The notes under the pieces were generated by a model that ran no database searches, was not told the DNA's origin, and was given only the letters and a program-made list of their open reading frames with translations. 13,866 bases of DNA from Phenylobacterium sp. Lineage in GTDB: Bacteria; Pseudomonadota; Alphaproteobacteria; Caulobacterales; Caulobacteraceae. The translations under genes and the position numbers were made by a program. Location: positions 1 to 13,866 of the forward strand of contig JAQVDF010000005.1 in assembly GCA_028698405.1 (NCBI GenBank). Reading direction: 5' to 3'. Of this stretch, positions 1-8,394 are shown piece by piece; within the stretch, counting starts at the first letter, position 1; each line of letters starts with the position of its first letter.

Positions 1-345
1 CCACAGCTCCTGGGCCGAGAAGCGCAGGTAGGCGAAGCGCCGCTCTTCCGGCTGCAACACGGCCCGGAACACGGCGGCCATGACCACGGTCTGCACCGCG
101 AGGCCCCCCAGGGTGAACAGCGGCTGCAGCCCCATCATCTGCAACTGCATGCCGACGAGGCCCGCCGGGGCGGGTTCGGCCTGGCCCGCCAGCGCCGCGG
201 TCTGGGCGACCAGGCCGCCGAGCATCAGCAGCATCGCCGCGGTCAGCACGAGGAACAGGCCGGCCCAGCCCAGCACCGCCAAGGGCTCGCGGCGAATGAG
301 ACGCAGGCCGGCCCCCGCCGCCTGTCCGATCGAAAGCTCCGCCAT
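1..345 (-). CDS. Partial membrane protein of unknown function (N-terminal 115 residues)
   Basis: The frame is open from the start codon to the window edge, so the C-terminus is missing. The ATG at 345 is preferred over an in-frame ATG at 357 because GGGGAGG lies about four bases upstream of it. After a short amphipathic start (MAELSIGQAAGAGLRLIRRE) there is a hydrophobic stretch at about residues 22-44. A Pro/Ala/Gln-rich loop follows, then a second hydrophobic stretch at about 72-93, then a charged segment containing QPEERRFAYLRF. This looks like an integral inner-membrane protein of the hypothetical type common in Caulobacterales. I do not recognise a catalytic motif and assign no function. 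It is transcribed divergently from ubiG, with 113 bases between the two starts. Confidence 0.75.
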   Translation of the reverse strand, partial: MAELSIGQAAGAGLRLIRREPLAVLGWAGLFLVLTAAMLLMLGGLVAQTAALAGQAEPAPAGLVGMQLQMMGLQPLFTLGGLAVQTVVMAAVFRAVLQPEERRFAYLRFSAQELW

Positions 346-439
346 CGCCCTCCCCATGGCTCAGGTCACGCGAACGCTACCGCAGGTCGGTGAAGCCGTC
401 ACATGCGCGTCGCCACCGCCCGCTTCGCTCCGACGCGGT

Positions 440-454
440 TCTCCTCTAAGGAGA
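440..454 (+). promoter_or_regulatory. Self-complementary Shine-Dalgarno hairpin before ubiG
   Basis: TCTCCT (440-445) is the exact reverse complement of AGGAGA (449-454), separated by three bases. The right arm is the ubiG ribosome binding site (AAGGAGAGG), four bases before the ATG at 459. The arms could pair and partly mask the site. The stem is only six base pairs with a three-base loop, so this may simply be a pyrimidine run opposite a purine-rich site. Confidence 0.35.
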
Positions 455-458
455 GGCC

Positions 459-1211
459 ATGACGAGCACAGCCGCATCGAGCATCGACCCGGCCGAAGTC
501 GAGCGCTTTTCCCGCATCGCCGCCGAGTGGTGGGACCCCAAGGGCAAGTTCGCGCCGCTTCACAAGTTCAACCCGGTGCGCCTGGCCTTCATCCGTGAGC
601 AGGCGCTGGCCAGGTTCGGGCGGGACGGGGCCGCGCGCCGGCCCTTCGAGGGGCTGAAGCTGCTGGACATCGGCTGCGGCGGCGGCCTGCTGTCCGAGCC
701 GATGTGCCGGCTGGGCTTCGAGGTGCTGGGGGTCGACGCCTCCGAACGCAACATCGCCACCGCCTCCACCCACGCGGACGAGCAGGGGTTGCCGATCACC
801 TATAGGGCCGCCACCGCCGAGCAGCTGCTGGCCGAGGGCGCGGGGCCGTTCGACGTGATCCTCAACATGGAGGTGATCGAGCACGTGGCCGATCCGGGCG
901 AATACCTGCGCACCTGCGCGCGCCTGCTGGCCCCCGGTGGGATGATGATCGTGGCCACCCTCAACCGCACCCTCAAGGCCCTGGCTCTGGCCAAGGTCGG
1001 GGCGGAATATGTGCTGCGCTGGCTGCCGGCCGGCACCCACGACTGGCGCAAGTTCCTGCGCCCGGAGGAGGTGAGAGGGTTCCTGGACGGCGAGCCGGTG
1101 GCGGTGCAGGGGCCGTTCGGGATCGTGTTCAACCCGCTCACCGGCTGCTGGACGCGGTCCGATGACACGGACGTGAACTATATGATGACGGTGACCCGGC
1201 CCGCGGCTTAA
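459..1211 (+). CDS. ubiG: Ubiquinone biosynthesis O-methyltransferase UbiG
   Basis: This SAM-dependent methyltransferase is expected to carry out both O-methylation steps of ubiquinone synthesis at the inner face of the membrane. The protein is 250 residues, close to the usual 240-250. The UbiG-typical start [27 protein letters not shown] is at residues 15-41, paraphrased here as the EWWDP and LHKFNP signatures. SAM motif I, DIGCGGG, is at 70-76, and an acidic residue ends strand 2 (GVDAS, 91-95). NMEVIEHV at 136-143 and the family-specific [13 protein letters not shown] at 192-204 are also present. The start is supported by AAGGAGAGG just upstream. The next gene begins 26 bases after the stop, so the two are probably co-transcribed, although the neighbour is not a known quinone gene. 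I am confident of this assignment from the motifs. Confidence 0.95.
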   Translation: MTSTAASSIDPAEVERFSRIAAEWWDPKGKFAPLHKFNPVRLAFIREQALARFGRDGAARRPFEGLKLLDIGCGGGLLSEPMCRLGFEVLGVDASERNIATASTHADEQGLPITYRAATAEQLLAEGAGPFDVILNMEVIEHVADPGEYLRTCARLLAPGGMMIVATLNRTLKALALAKVGAEYVLRWLPAGTHDWRKFLRPEEVRGFLDGEPVAVQGPFGIVFNPLTGCWTRSDDTDVNYMMTVTRPAA

Positions 1212-1237
1212 GGAACGGCGCAGGATAAGGAGTCCGC

Positions 1238-2041
1238 ATGCCGTCGATCCGCGTGCTTGGCCACGCCTTCCGCGCCTGGCGCCGAAACCTGCGCTGGGCC
1301 AAGCACGAGCCGGAGACGCCCTACATCGCCGACTTGCTGTCGGGCGCGCCGGTGTGCCTGCACGTCGGGGCCAGCGACGGGCGGCATTCCTACGTGATGA
1401 CCAAGGTCGCGCCGCGGGCGCGCATCCACGCTTTCGAACCCTCGGCCTTCACATACGAGGTGCTGAAGGTCTGCATCGCCTGGCACGGCATCGCCGATCG
1501 GGTGACCCCCGTCCACGCCGCGGTCTCCGACCGGCCGGGCGAGGCGCTGCTGGTGACGCCCCGCAAGACCTCCGGCCGGATGGGCCGCGCCTACGCCTAC
1601 GTCGCCGAGTCGCCTCCCGAGGGCGCCGTCCGCCCGGACCTGCAGGACACCGGCGCCGAGGTGCAGCCGACGCCTGTCATCACCCTCGACGACTATTGCG
1701 CCGAGCACGACCTCAACCGGATCGACTTCATCCGCATGGACATCGAGGGCGCCGAGCTGCGCGCGCTCAAGGGTGCGCAAGGCGTGATCGAGCGCGACCT
1801 GCCCCACGTGCTGGTGGAGATCCACCCGGCGATGCTTGAGGGCCGTTTCGGCGCCTGCGCCGAGGACGTCGTCGAGGTCTTCCGCTCCCGCGGCTACCGC
1901 ATGTTCGCGCTCAACGGCGACCGGCTCGAGGAGCGCACCACGGTGGTCCCGGACCTGCCGTGGAAGGACTACTTCTTCATTCACCCCTCCCGCGCCTCGA
2001 AGCTTCCCGACGGCGTCTTCAAGGCGCGGATGGCGGCGTAG
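1238..2041 (+). CDS. FkbM family SAM-dependent methyltransferase
   Basis: The protein has 267 residues with the FkbM methyltransferase layout. An SAM-binding loop, HVGASDGRHS, is at 42-51, followed by an acidic loop AFEPS at 65-69. TLDDY at 149-153 precedes the family hallmark DFIRMDIEGAELRALKGA at 163-180, and LVEIHP is at 192-197. FkbM-type enzymes O-methylate sugars or small hydroxylated compounds, often in glycan or polyketide pathways. The substrate here cannot be read from the sequence. The N-terminus is basic and lacks a signal peptide, so a cytoplasmic location is likely. AAGGAG eight bases before the ATG supports the start. It lies 26 bases downstream of ubiG and is probably in the same transcript. 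No glycan cluster surrounds it. The family call is firm; the role is unknown. Confidence 0.88.
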   Translation: MPSIRVLGHAFRAWRRNLRWAKHEPETPYIADLLSGAPVCLHVGASDGRHSYVMTKVAPRARIHAFEPSAFTYEVLKVCIAWHGIADRVTPVHAAVSDRPGEALLVTPRKTSGRMGRAYAYVAESPPEGAVRPDLQDTGAEVQPTPVITLDDYCAEHDLNRIDFIRMDIEGAELRALKGAQGVIERDLPHVLVEIHPAMLEGRFGACAEDVVEVFRSRGYRMFALNGDRLEERTTVVPDLPWKDYFFIHPSRASKLPDGVFKARMAA

Positions 2042-2052
2042 TCTCTCCTGCG

Positions 2053-2084
2053 CCTACCTCCCGCCGCTGCGCGGGGGAGGTAGG
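2053..2084. repeat. Strong inverted repeat between convergent genes
   Basis: CCTACCTCCC (2053-2062) pairs perfectly with GGGAGGTAGG (2075-2084). The inner bases CCGC/GCGG (2064-2067 with 2071-2074) can extend the stem. It sits between the stop codons of the FkbM gene (+) and the nitroreductase (-), so it could end transcription in both directions. There is no T-run on either side, so it is not a classic intrinsic terminator. The CTACCTCCC/GGGAGGTAG form resembles an intergenic hairpin element that I would expect in many copies in such genomes. Confidence 0.6.
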
Positions 2085-2095
2085 GAACGCGCCCG

Positions 2096-2770
2096 TCAGT
2101 CGAACCCGACGAAGGTGGCCGCCTCGGCCACCGGCTTGCGCTCGGACACCACCGAGTTGGCCGGGAAGGTCCAGTCGGGCCAGCCGAGGGCGATGGCCTT
2201 CATGATCACCTGGTCTTCGGCGATGCCGGCGTGCTCGCGGACCACGGGGGACTGCATGATCCCCTGGCTGTTGATCACCGCGCCCAGGCCGCGGGACCAG
2301 GCGGCGTTGACCAGGGCGTTGGTCACGGCCCCGCAGTCGAAGGGGGTGTCGTCGCTGCCGTCGAGGGCGCGGTCGTAGGTGATGATCACGCAGACCGGGG
2401 CGTCGAACTGGCGAAAGCCGCGCAGCACCCAGTCCTGGCGCTTCTCCTTGTCCTCGCGGGCGATGCCCATGGCCGCGAACAACTGCTTGGCGATGCCGAT
2501 CTGCCGCTCGCGGTGCTGGCCGGCGAACGGCGGGCCGGTGCGGAACTCGCGCGACTGGGGCACGCCCGCCAGCATGCGCTCGGTGTTGCCGGCGCGGATC
2601 CTCTCAAGCGGCTCGCCGGTGACGATGTAGAAATTCCACGGCTGGGTGTTCATCGAGGAGGGAGCGCGCATCGCCAGCGCGAGGATCTCCTCGATCAGCT
2701 CGCGCGGGACCGGGTCCGGCTTGTAGCCGCGGATGCTCCGCCGCCCCAGGATGACCTCGTCGAACTTCAT
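2096..2770 (-). CDS. Nitroreductase family FMN oxidoreductase
   Basis: The protein has 224 residues and is an FMN-dependent nitroreductase-fold flavoprotein. Enzymes of this family reduce nitro compounds, quinones or enones with NAD(P)H. The FMN phosphate motif GRRSIRGY is at residues 9-16, and PSSMNTQPWNFY at 37-48 is the second FMN segment. GLGAVINSQG at 161-170 and ALGWPDW at 194-200 form the dimer and cofactor region. The tail SERKPVAEAATFVGFD (209-224) is typical of the family. A G-rich run (GGGGG) lies about seven bases before the ATG at 2770. It is divergent from the OYE gene at 2972 and convergent with the FkbM gene. The shared 200-base intergenic region suggests coordinated control of the two flavoenzymes. 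Substrate is not predictable from the sequence. Confidence 0.92.
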   Translation of the reverse strand: MKFDEVILGRRSIRGYKPDPVPRELIEEILALAMRAPSSMNTQPWNFYIVTGEPLERIRAGNTERMLAGVPQSREFRTGPPFAGQHRERQIGIAKQLFAAMGIAREDKEKRQDWVLRGFRQFDAPVCVIITYDRALDGSDDTPFDCGAVTNALVNAAWSRGLGAVINSQGIMQSPVVREHAGIAEDQVIMKAIALGWPDWTFPANSVVSERKPVAEAATFVGFD

Positions 2771-2971
2771 GCATGACCCCCGGCGATTCCCTGCCGGACG
2801 TCGAGCCGGCGACCCAGCCTAACGCCGGTCGGCGGCTCGCGGCCACACCCAGGCGCGCCAGGGATGCTGATCGGCTGGAAAGAATAACTGGTCGCCTTTC
2901 GGCGGTCGCCGGCTCGCATCGCGGCCCAGCTTTGCCTATCACCGAAACGACTGTTTGAACCGGAGCGACGC

Positions 2972-4072
<1,101 letters not shown>

Positions 4073-4079
4073 CGCGGCG

Positions 4080-4099
4080 CGCCGGCGCTCCGGCCGGCG
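4080..4099. repeat. GC-rich hairpin after the OYE gene
   Basis: CGCCGGC (4080-4086) pairs with GCCGGCG (4093-4099) around a six-base loop, starting seven bases after the OYE stop codon. No T-run follows it, so it could attenuate or stabilise the transcript rather than terminate it. In DNA this GC-rich, a seven-pair stem can also arise by chance. Confidence 0.35.
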
Positions 4100-4159
4100 G
4101 CGAACTCCAGGGCTCCAACGGCGTTCACTTCCCGAGGTGACCGTTCGAGGAGAGCTCTG

Positions 4160-5092
4160 GTGGCTCGAAAAAGACCGAAAGGGGTCCTGGCTCTCGGCTG
4201 GGCCTGTGTCAGCTGCGCCGCGACCGGCCGGACCGAGCACGTGCCCACGTCCGAGGACTATCCCGACCATGTGGTGCGGCGGATCCATTTCGAGGCCGGC
4301 GGCGGCCACGGCTGGCGCATCTCGGCCCTGACCACGCCGCGCCAGGCGCCGGCGCGCTGGAAGATCGTGGTGATCACCGGCTCGCCGTCCTGGGCGGAGT
4401 ACTGGGCGCCGGTGATGGCCGAGCTGCCGCCGGACCGCGAGATGCTGGTCGTCGACCGGCCGGGCTTCGCCGGCTCCGAGCCGTTCGACTGCGTGCCGGA
4501 CATCACCGTGCAGGCGCAGGCGCTGGCCCCGGCGCTGGAGGCCGCGCCCGGCCAGAAGGTGCTGCTGGTCGGCCAGTCCTACGGCGGCGCCATCGCCAGT
4601 CTGCTGGCAAGGGACCATCCGAAGCGGGTTCACGGCCTGGTGCTGCTCTCGGCCTTCCTCGGCGCGCCCGGCCCGACCGCCAGGTTCCTCCTGGAGCACG
4701 GCTCGAAGGTGCTGGGCCTCTTGCCGCGCGATTTGCGGCACGCGACGCTCGAATGCACCGGCCAGGCGACCCAGCTCCATCACCTGCATGCGGCGCTGCC
4801 GCAGCTGAGGGTCCCGGTGCACGTGGTGCATGGGGACGCCGACGACTTCGCGCCCATCGACCTGGCCGAGCGGCTGGCGCGGGAGACGCGCACCCGGCGG
4901 CCGATCCGCTTCCAGAGCGTGCCGGGCGCCAACCACTTCATGAACGATGCGCCGCCGCAGCTGCTGCTGGACGTGCTGGCGACCTGCGTCCCGCCAGAGC
5001 CGCCGCCGCTGTGGCGACGGGTGCCGCTGCCGAAACTCGGGTGGCCGTTCGCGCGGCCCGCCGGGCAGCTGGCGCAGGCCGTCGGCGCCTAG
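4160..5092 (+). CDS. Alpha/beta hydrolase
   Basis: The 310-residue protein has the alpha/beta-hydrolase fold. The nucleophile elbow is GQSYGG (138-143, Ser140). The likely acid is Asp228 in HGDADDF, and His259 in GANHF completes the triad. The oxyanion region before it reads VVITGSPSWAEYW (70-82). VVDRPGFAGSE (97-107) follows strand 4 as in esterases and haloperoxidase-like members. The start is a GTG, chosen because GAGGAG lies seven bases before it and no better in-frame start is near. The first 22 residues (MARKRPKGVLALGWACVSCA) are basic then hydrophobic with two Cys. They might form an export or lipid signal, but no standard lipobox is present. A Pro-rich C-terminal tail (278-300) follows the core. 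Substrate is unknown. Confidence 0.85.
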   Translation: MARKRPKGVLALGWACVSCAATGRTEHVPTSEDYPDHVVRRIHFEAGGGHGWRISALTTPRQAPARWKIVVITGSPSWAEYWAPVMAELPPDREMLVVDRPGFAGSEPFDCVPDITVQAQALAPALEAAPGQKVLLVGQSYGGAIASLLARDHPKRVHGLVLLSAFLGAPGPTARFLLEHGSKVLGLLPRDLRHATLECTGQATQLHHLHAALPQLRVPVHVVHGDADDFAPIDLAERLARETRTRRPIRFQSVPGANHFMNDAPPQLLLDVLATCVPPEPPPLWRRVPLPKLGWPFARPAGQLAQAVGA

Positions 5093-5187
5093 GGTGAGAC
5101 AAAGGGGCTTGGCCGCCTCAATCTGAACGGCGATAAGCGAAACCTCAACCGCCCGTCCGGGCCATAAGATTGGGGAGAGCCTCGCAG

Positions 5188-6273
5188 ATGAAGGCCGCCG
5201 TACTGCGCGAAGTGGGCAAGCCGCTTCAGATCGAAGACGTCCAGATCAACAAGCCGGGTCCGCGGGAAGTCCTGATCCGCACCGTCGCGGCCGGCGTCTG
5301 CCACTCGGACCTGCACTTCATCGAGGGTTCCTTTCCGCACCCGCTGCCGGCGGTGCTGGGCCACGAGAGCGCGGGCATCGTCGAGGCGGTCGGTTCGGAC
5401 GTGCGCACCGTCAAGCCGGGCGACCACGTCATCACCTGCCTGTCGGCCTTCTGCGGCCACTGCGAGTTCTGTCTGACCGGCCACATGAGCCTGTGCGTGT
5501 CGCCCGACACCAAGCGCGATGCGAAGGACGAGCCGCGGCTGACGCAGAACGGCAATCCGATGCCGCAATTCCTCAACCTGTCCTCGTTCGCCGAGCAGAT
5601 GCTGATCCACGAGCATGCCTGCGTGGCGATCAACAAGGATATGCCGCTGGACCGCGCTGCGCTGATCGGCTGCTCGGTGACCACCGGCGTGGGCGCGGTG
5701 ATTCACACCTCGAACGTGCGCCCGGGCGAGACGGTGGCGGTCATCGGCTGCGGCGGCGTCGGTCTGTCGGCGATCAACGGCGCGGCGATCGCCGGCGCGG
5801 GCCGGATCATCGCCATCGACATGCACCCGGGTAAGGAGAACATGGCCAAGGCCTTCGGGGCCACGGACTTCGTCAACGCCTCCGAGACCGACCCGGTGAA
5901 GGAGGTTCTCGAGCTCACCAAGGGCGGCGTGCACCACGCGTTCGAGGCCATCGGCCTCGGCAAGACCGCCGAGCAGGCGTTCAACATGCTGCGCCGCGGC
6001 GGCACCGCCAACGTGATCGGCATGATCCCGGTCGGCCAGACGGTCACCCTGATGGGCGCGGCCTTCCTGGGCGAGAAGCGAATCCAGGGCTCGCTGATGG
6101 GCTCCAACCGGTTCCCGGTCGACATGCCGCGGCTGGTCGACTTCTACATGCAGGGCAAGCTGAAGCTCGACGACATGATCTCGCGCCGGCTGAAGCTGGA
6201 GCAGATCAACGACGCCTTCGACGAGATGAAAAAGGGCGGCATCGCCCGCTCGGTCATCACCTTCGACGCCTGA
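5188..6273 (+). CDS. Zinc-dependent alcohol dehydrogenase
   Basis: The protein is a medium-chain zinc alcohol dehydrogenase oxidising alcohols (or reducing aldehydes) with NAD(H). Starting at ATG 5188 it has 361 residues. The upstream in-frame TTG at 5170 is rejected because GGGGAGA (5172-5178) is a ribosome binding site at proper distance from 5188. Catalytic zinc ligands are Cys38 (GVCHSDLH), His59 (GHE) and Cys162. Structural zinc ligands are Cys89, 92, 95 and 103. The dinucleotide loop GCGGVG is at 187-192, with Asp211 after strand 2 indicating NAD preference. All motifs are intact and the length is normal for the group that includes class III-like and mycobacterial-type ADHs. A strong terminator closes the gene at 6300-6331, so it is probably the end of a transcript or a single-gene unit. 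The precise alcohol cannot be inferred. Confidence 0.93.
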   Translation: MKAAVLREVGKPLQIEDVQINKPGPREVLIRTVAAGVCHSDLHFIEGSFPHPLPAVLGHESAGIVEAVGSDVRTVKPGDHVITCLSAFCGHCEFCLTGHMSLCVSPDTKRDAKDEPRLTQNGNPMPQFLNLSSFAEQMLIHEHACVAINKDMPLDRAALIGCSVTTGVGAVIHTSNVRPGETVAVIGCGGVGLSAINGAAIAGAGRIIAIDMHPGKENMAKAFGATDFVNASETDPVKEVLELTKGGVHHAFEAIGLGKTAEQAFNMLRRGGTANVIGMIPVGQTVTLMGAAFLGEKRIQGSLMGSNRFPVDMPRLVDFYMQGKLKLDDMISRRLKLEQINDAFDEMKKGGIARSVITFDA

Positions 6274-6299
6274 CGCTTCAGGCTCGGGTCCGAGACGAG

Positions 6300-6331
6300 A
6301 CGCGCGTCGGCGTTCAGCCGGCGCGCGTTTT
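6300..6331 (+). terminator. Intrinsic terminator of the alcohol dehydrogenase gene
   Basis: A 12-pair stem (6300-6311 with 6317-6328, one T-G pair) closes on a five-base loop and is followed by TTTT at 6328-6331. It starts 27 bases after the ADH stop codon. It also separates the ADH gene from the convergent lipoprotein gene. This is the clearest rho-independent terminator on the plus strand of the window. Confidence 0.88.
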
Positions 6332-6345
6332 CGTTGGCGGCCGGC

Positions 6346-6654
6346 TCAGTCGCGGGGCTGCCCGTTCTCCCAGTAATAGCGGCCGGTGCCGGGATCGTAG
6401 AAGTAGTATCGGCCCGCGCTCTGATCGTAGTACTGGCGGCGGTTGACGTTGTCGTAGCGGGGGGTGGTGGCCGCCCCGAGGGCCGCGCCGGCCGCGCCGC
6501 CGACCACCGCGCCGGTGACCGAACCGTCCACGGCCGCGCCGATGGCCGCGCCCGCCAGGCCGCCGGTGGCCGCCCGCTCCGTCATGGTGGTGCCGCACGC
6601 CGCGAGCGACAGGGCGCCCACGGCGGCCGCATAGCTGAACATTGGCTTCTTCAT
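6346..6654 (-). CDS. Small glycine-zipper lipoprotein
   Basis: From the ATG at 6654 the protein has 102 residues. A lipoprotein signal MKKPMFSYAAAVGALSLAAC ends in a lipobox with Cys20, so the mature protein should be lipid-anchored in the envelope. Residues 31-60 are Gly/Ala-rich with GxxxG spacing (GGLAGAAIGAAVDGSVTGAV and onward), the glycine-zipper pattern of small outer-membrane lipoproteins. The C-terminus is Tyr-rich with a repeated GRYYFYDPGTGRYYWENG unit at 81-98. An upstream ATG at 6693 is rejected because it would bury the signal peptide and lacks a good binding site, whereas GAGAGG lies seven bases before 6654. It is convergent with ADH. Such proteins are often envelope-stress related, but no specific role can be stated. 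Confidence 0.85.
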   Translation of the reverse strand: MKKPMFSYAAAVGALSLAACGTTMTERAATGGLAGAAIGAAVDGSVTGAVVGGAAGAALGAATTPRYDNVNRRQYYDQSAGRYYFYDPGTGRYYWENGQPRD

Positions 6655-6680
6655 GGCTGACCTCTCTGTCGCGATCAGCC
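6655..6680 (-). promoter_or_regulatory. Leader hairpin with the ribosome binding site in its loop
   Basis: GGCTGA and TCAGCC form a six-pair stem directly abutting the lipoprotein start codon (arms at 6675-6680 and 6655-6660). The GAGAGG ribosome binding site sits in the 14-base loop. The stem is short, so its effect on translation is uncertain. Confidence 0.3.
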
Positions 6681-6712
6681 AACGGCTCGTCACGTACCGC
6701 GGTTCCGCGGCG

Positions 6713-6946
6713 TCAGGCGAACAGGGCGCGCCGCAGCTCCGCGTCGGGATCGTCCGCCACCCGGCTTTCCAGGTCGAAGATCATCGTCGCCCGGCGGCCG
6801 CTCTCGTAGGCCGGCCAGGCGGGCAGGGCGGACGTCGTGGAGTTCCCGGTGCGGGCGAAGGCCAGCCAGGCGGCGCTCATCTGGTCGGCCACCGGCGGCC
6901 TGGCGGGCGCCGGCCGGGCGCGGCCGTCAACGGCGAGGCGAGGAGC
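6713..6946 (-). pseudogene. Decayed C-terminal fragment of a type-B carboxylesterase
   Basis: Reading the minus strand toward the TGA at 6713-6715 gives 77 open codons. The last 60 or so match the C-terminal end of para-nitrobenzyl-esterase-type carboxylesterases by eye: ADQMSAAWLAFARTGN, then LPAWPAYESGRRATMIFD, then SRVADDPDAELRRAL. That tail normally follows the catalytic His domain of a roughly 500-residue enzyme. Here everything upstream is missing, and the M23 gene ends directly before it. The catalytic Ser, Glu and His regions are absent, so it cannot encode a working esterase. It has no good start of its own; the first Met codon (6878-6880) lies inside the conserved block. The fragment is in the same frame as the M23 gene, after that gene's stop codon. 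I infer a deletion or rearrangement remnant. Confidence 0.75.
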
Positions 6947-8299
6947 TCAGCGCTGCAGGCTGGCCTTGGTCAGGGAGGCGGAGGGGCCCTGGGCGAGGTG
7001 GCGGGTCTCGGCCTTGGCGGCGACGAGGCGTTCGATCTGCGCCTTCTTGGCCTTGAAGGCCGCGAGTTCGGCGCCGGCCAGCACGGTGCCCTGCGGCACC
7101 TTGGCGCCGACCGGATTGATCCGGGAGCCGTTCTTCCAGACCTCGTAGTGCAGGTGTGGGCCGGTCGAGGCGCCGGTCGAGCCGACGTAGGCGATCACCT
7201 GCCCCTGGCGCACGCGCTGGCCCGGCTTCAGGCCCTTGGCGAAGCGCGAGAGGTGGGCGTAGCCGGTCTCCCAGCCGTTGCTGTGGCGCACGCGCACCCA
7301 GTTGCCGTAGCCGCCCCAGCGGCGGGCCTCGACGAGCACGCCGTCGCCGGCGGCGTAGACAGGGGTGCCGGTTCCGGCCCCGAAGTCGATCCCCTGGTGC
7401 ATCCGGTTGTAGCCGGAGATGGGATGCCGCCGCATGCCGAAGCGCGAGGTCATCCGCGCCCCGTCGATCGGCGTGCGCAGCAGGAAGCCTTTGATGTTCT
7501 TTCCGTTCTCGTCGAAGAACTCGACACCGCCGCCGGGCCGCTCGAAGCGGTAGAAGCGCTGGCCCTTGAGCTCGGCGTACTCCAGCTCGCCGGTCTCCAC
7601 CGTGCGCCCGCTCTCGGTGACCTTGCGGCCGAACACCAGAACGAAGGGGTCGCCCGGCTGGATCTCGCGGAAGTCGACCTTGTGCGAGAACAGCTTGACC
7701 ATCTGGCCGGTGATCTGCGGCGTCGCGCCTTGCTTGGCGGCGCTCTGGTAGAGCGAGCCCTGGATTTCGCCGTCGGCGACCGTGAGCTCCTCGCGGACCT
7801 CTTCCTCCAGCGCGCGCAGGCGCAGCGCGCCGTCGAAGCTGCGGGAGAGGGTGATGGCGCGGGCCGGTCCGGTGCGCAGCGACAGGCCGATCAGCCGGGC
7901 CGGACCTTGCTCGCTCTCGGGCTTGGCCACCGCGGCGTCGAACTTCATGCCGGCCTTGATGTTGACCACGTCCATGGCCCCGCCCAGCGTCTGCACCGCC
8001 TGGCGGGCTTCCTCGGGGGCGACGCCGGCGCGCCGAACGGCGGCTTCGAAGGTTTCGCCGGGGCGAACCTTGACCTCCACGCTCTCGGGGCGGGCGAAAC
8101 CCGGCTGGGCCTCGGCGGCGGCGAACGCCTGATGCTGCAGGGCGGCGATGGCGGCCGGGTCGAGCGGCGGGGGCGCCGCGGGGCCGAGGTCCTGCGGCGA
8201 TGTCAGCTTCCAGGCCAGCAGCGCCACAGCCAGGGCGCCGACACCGGCGGCCGCCGGAGCGAAACGGAACGACGGCCGTCGCGGATCGAATTCTTGCAT
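6947..8299 (-). CDS. Membrane-anchored M23 (LytM-type) metalloendopeptidase
   Basis: The 450-residue protein is expected to cut peptidoglycan cross-bridges in the periplasm during growth or division. A short cytoplasmic start is followed by one hydrophobic helix at about 12-31, then a Pro/Ala linker. A LysM/OapA-like segment follows (EVKVRPGETFEAAVRRAGV, about 74-92, and VVNIKAGMKF). The M23 catalytic domain is at about 285-395. Zinc ligands are intact: His301 and Asp305 in HQGIDFG, and His382/His384 in GPHLHYEVW. YAHLS supplies the other active-site His. This is therefore an active-type LytM protein, not a degenerate EnvC/NlpD-like activator. GGGGG about five bases before the ATG supports the start. 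The C-terminal 40 residues form a basic helical tail. The upstream region has two inverted repeats and CtrA-like TTAA half-sites. Confidence 0.92.
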   Translation of the reverse strand: MQEFDPRRPSFRFAPAAAGVGALAVALLAWKLTSPQDLGPAAPPPLDPAAIAALQHQAFAAAEAQPGFARPESVEVKVRPGETFEAAVRRAGVAPEEARQAVQTLGGAMDVVNIKAGMKFDAAVAKPESEQGPARLIGLSLRTGPARAITLSRSFDGALRLRALEEEVREELTVADGEIQGSLYQSAAKQGATPQITGQMVKLFSHKVDFREIQPGDPFVLVFGRKVTESGRTVETGELEYAELKGQRFYRFERPGGGVEFFDENGKNIKGFLLRTPIDGARMTSRFGMRRHPISGYNRMHQGIDFGAGTGTPVYAAGDGVLVEARRWGGYGNWVRVRHSNGWETGYAHLSRFAKGLKPGQRVRQGQVIAYVGSTGASTGPHLHYEVWKNGSRINPVGAKVPQGTVLAGAELAAFKAKKAQIERLVAAKAETRHLAQGPSASLTKASLQR

Positions 8300-8341
8300 C
8301 GTGCCCCCGTACTGACGATGTCGCGGTAAGTACCGAATTGA

Positions 8342-8359
8342 GGCTGTTGGTTAACAGCC
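8342..8359. promoter_or_regulatory. Perfect inverted repeat upstream of the M23 gene
   Basis: GGCTGTT and AACAGCC form a perfect seven-pair inverted repeat around GGTT, 43-60 bases before the M23 start at 8299. The centre contains GTTAAC, a TTAA-bearing motif. It could be a protein-binding dyad or a leader hairpin. No start-site data exist to tell these apart. Confidence 0.45.
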
Positions 8360-8394
8360 GGCCGAGGCAGGCCGAATCACACTGCTATCGGTTA

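Noticed and set aside
5170..5187. TTG start giving six extra residues for the alcohol dehydrogenase
   Set aside because: The segment contains the ribosome binding site GGGGAGA for the ATG at 5188, and family members begin with MKAAVL.
6655..6693. Upstream ATG extension of the glycine-zipper lipoprotein
   Set aside because: It would place 13 residues before the lipoprotein signal peptide. A better-spaced ribosome binding site precedes the ATG at 6654.
6653..8329. 558-codon plus-strand frame antisense to the M23 gene
   Set aside because: It has no recognisable domain, and the opposite strand encodes an intact M23 peptidase with all zinc ligands.
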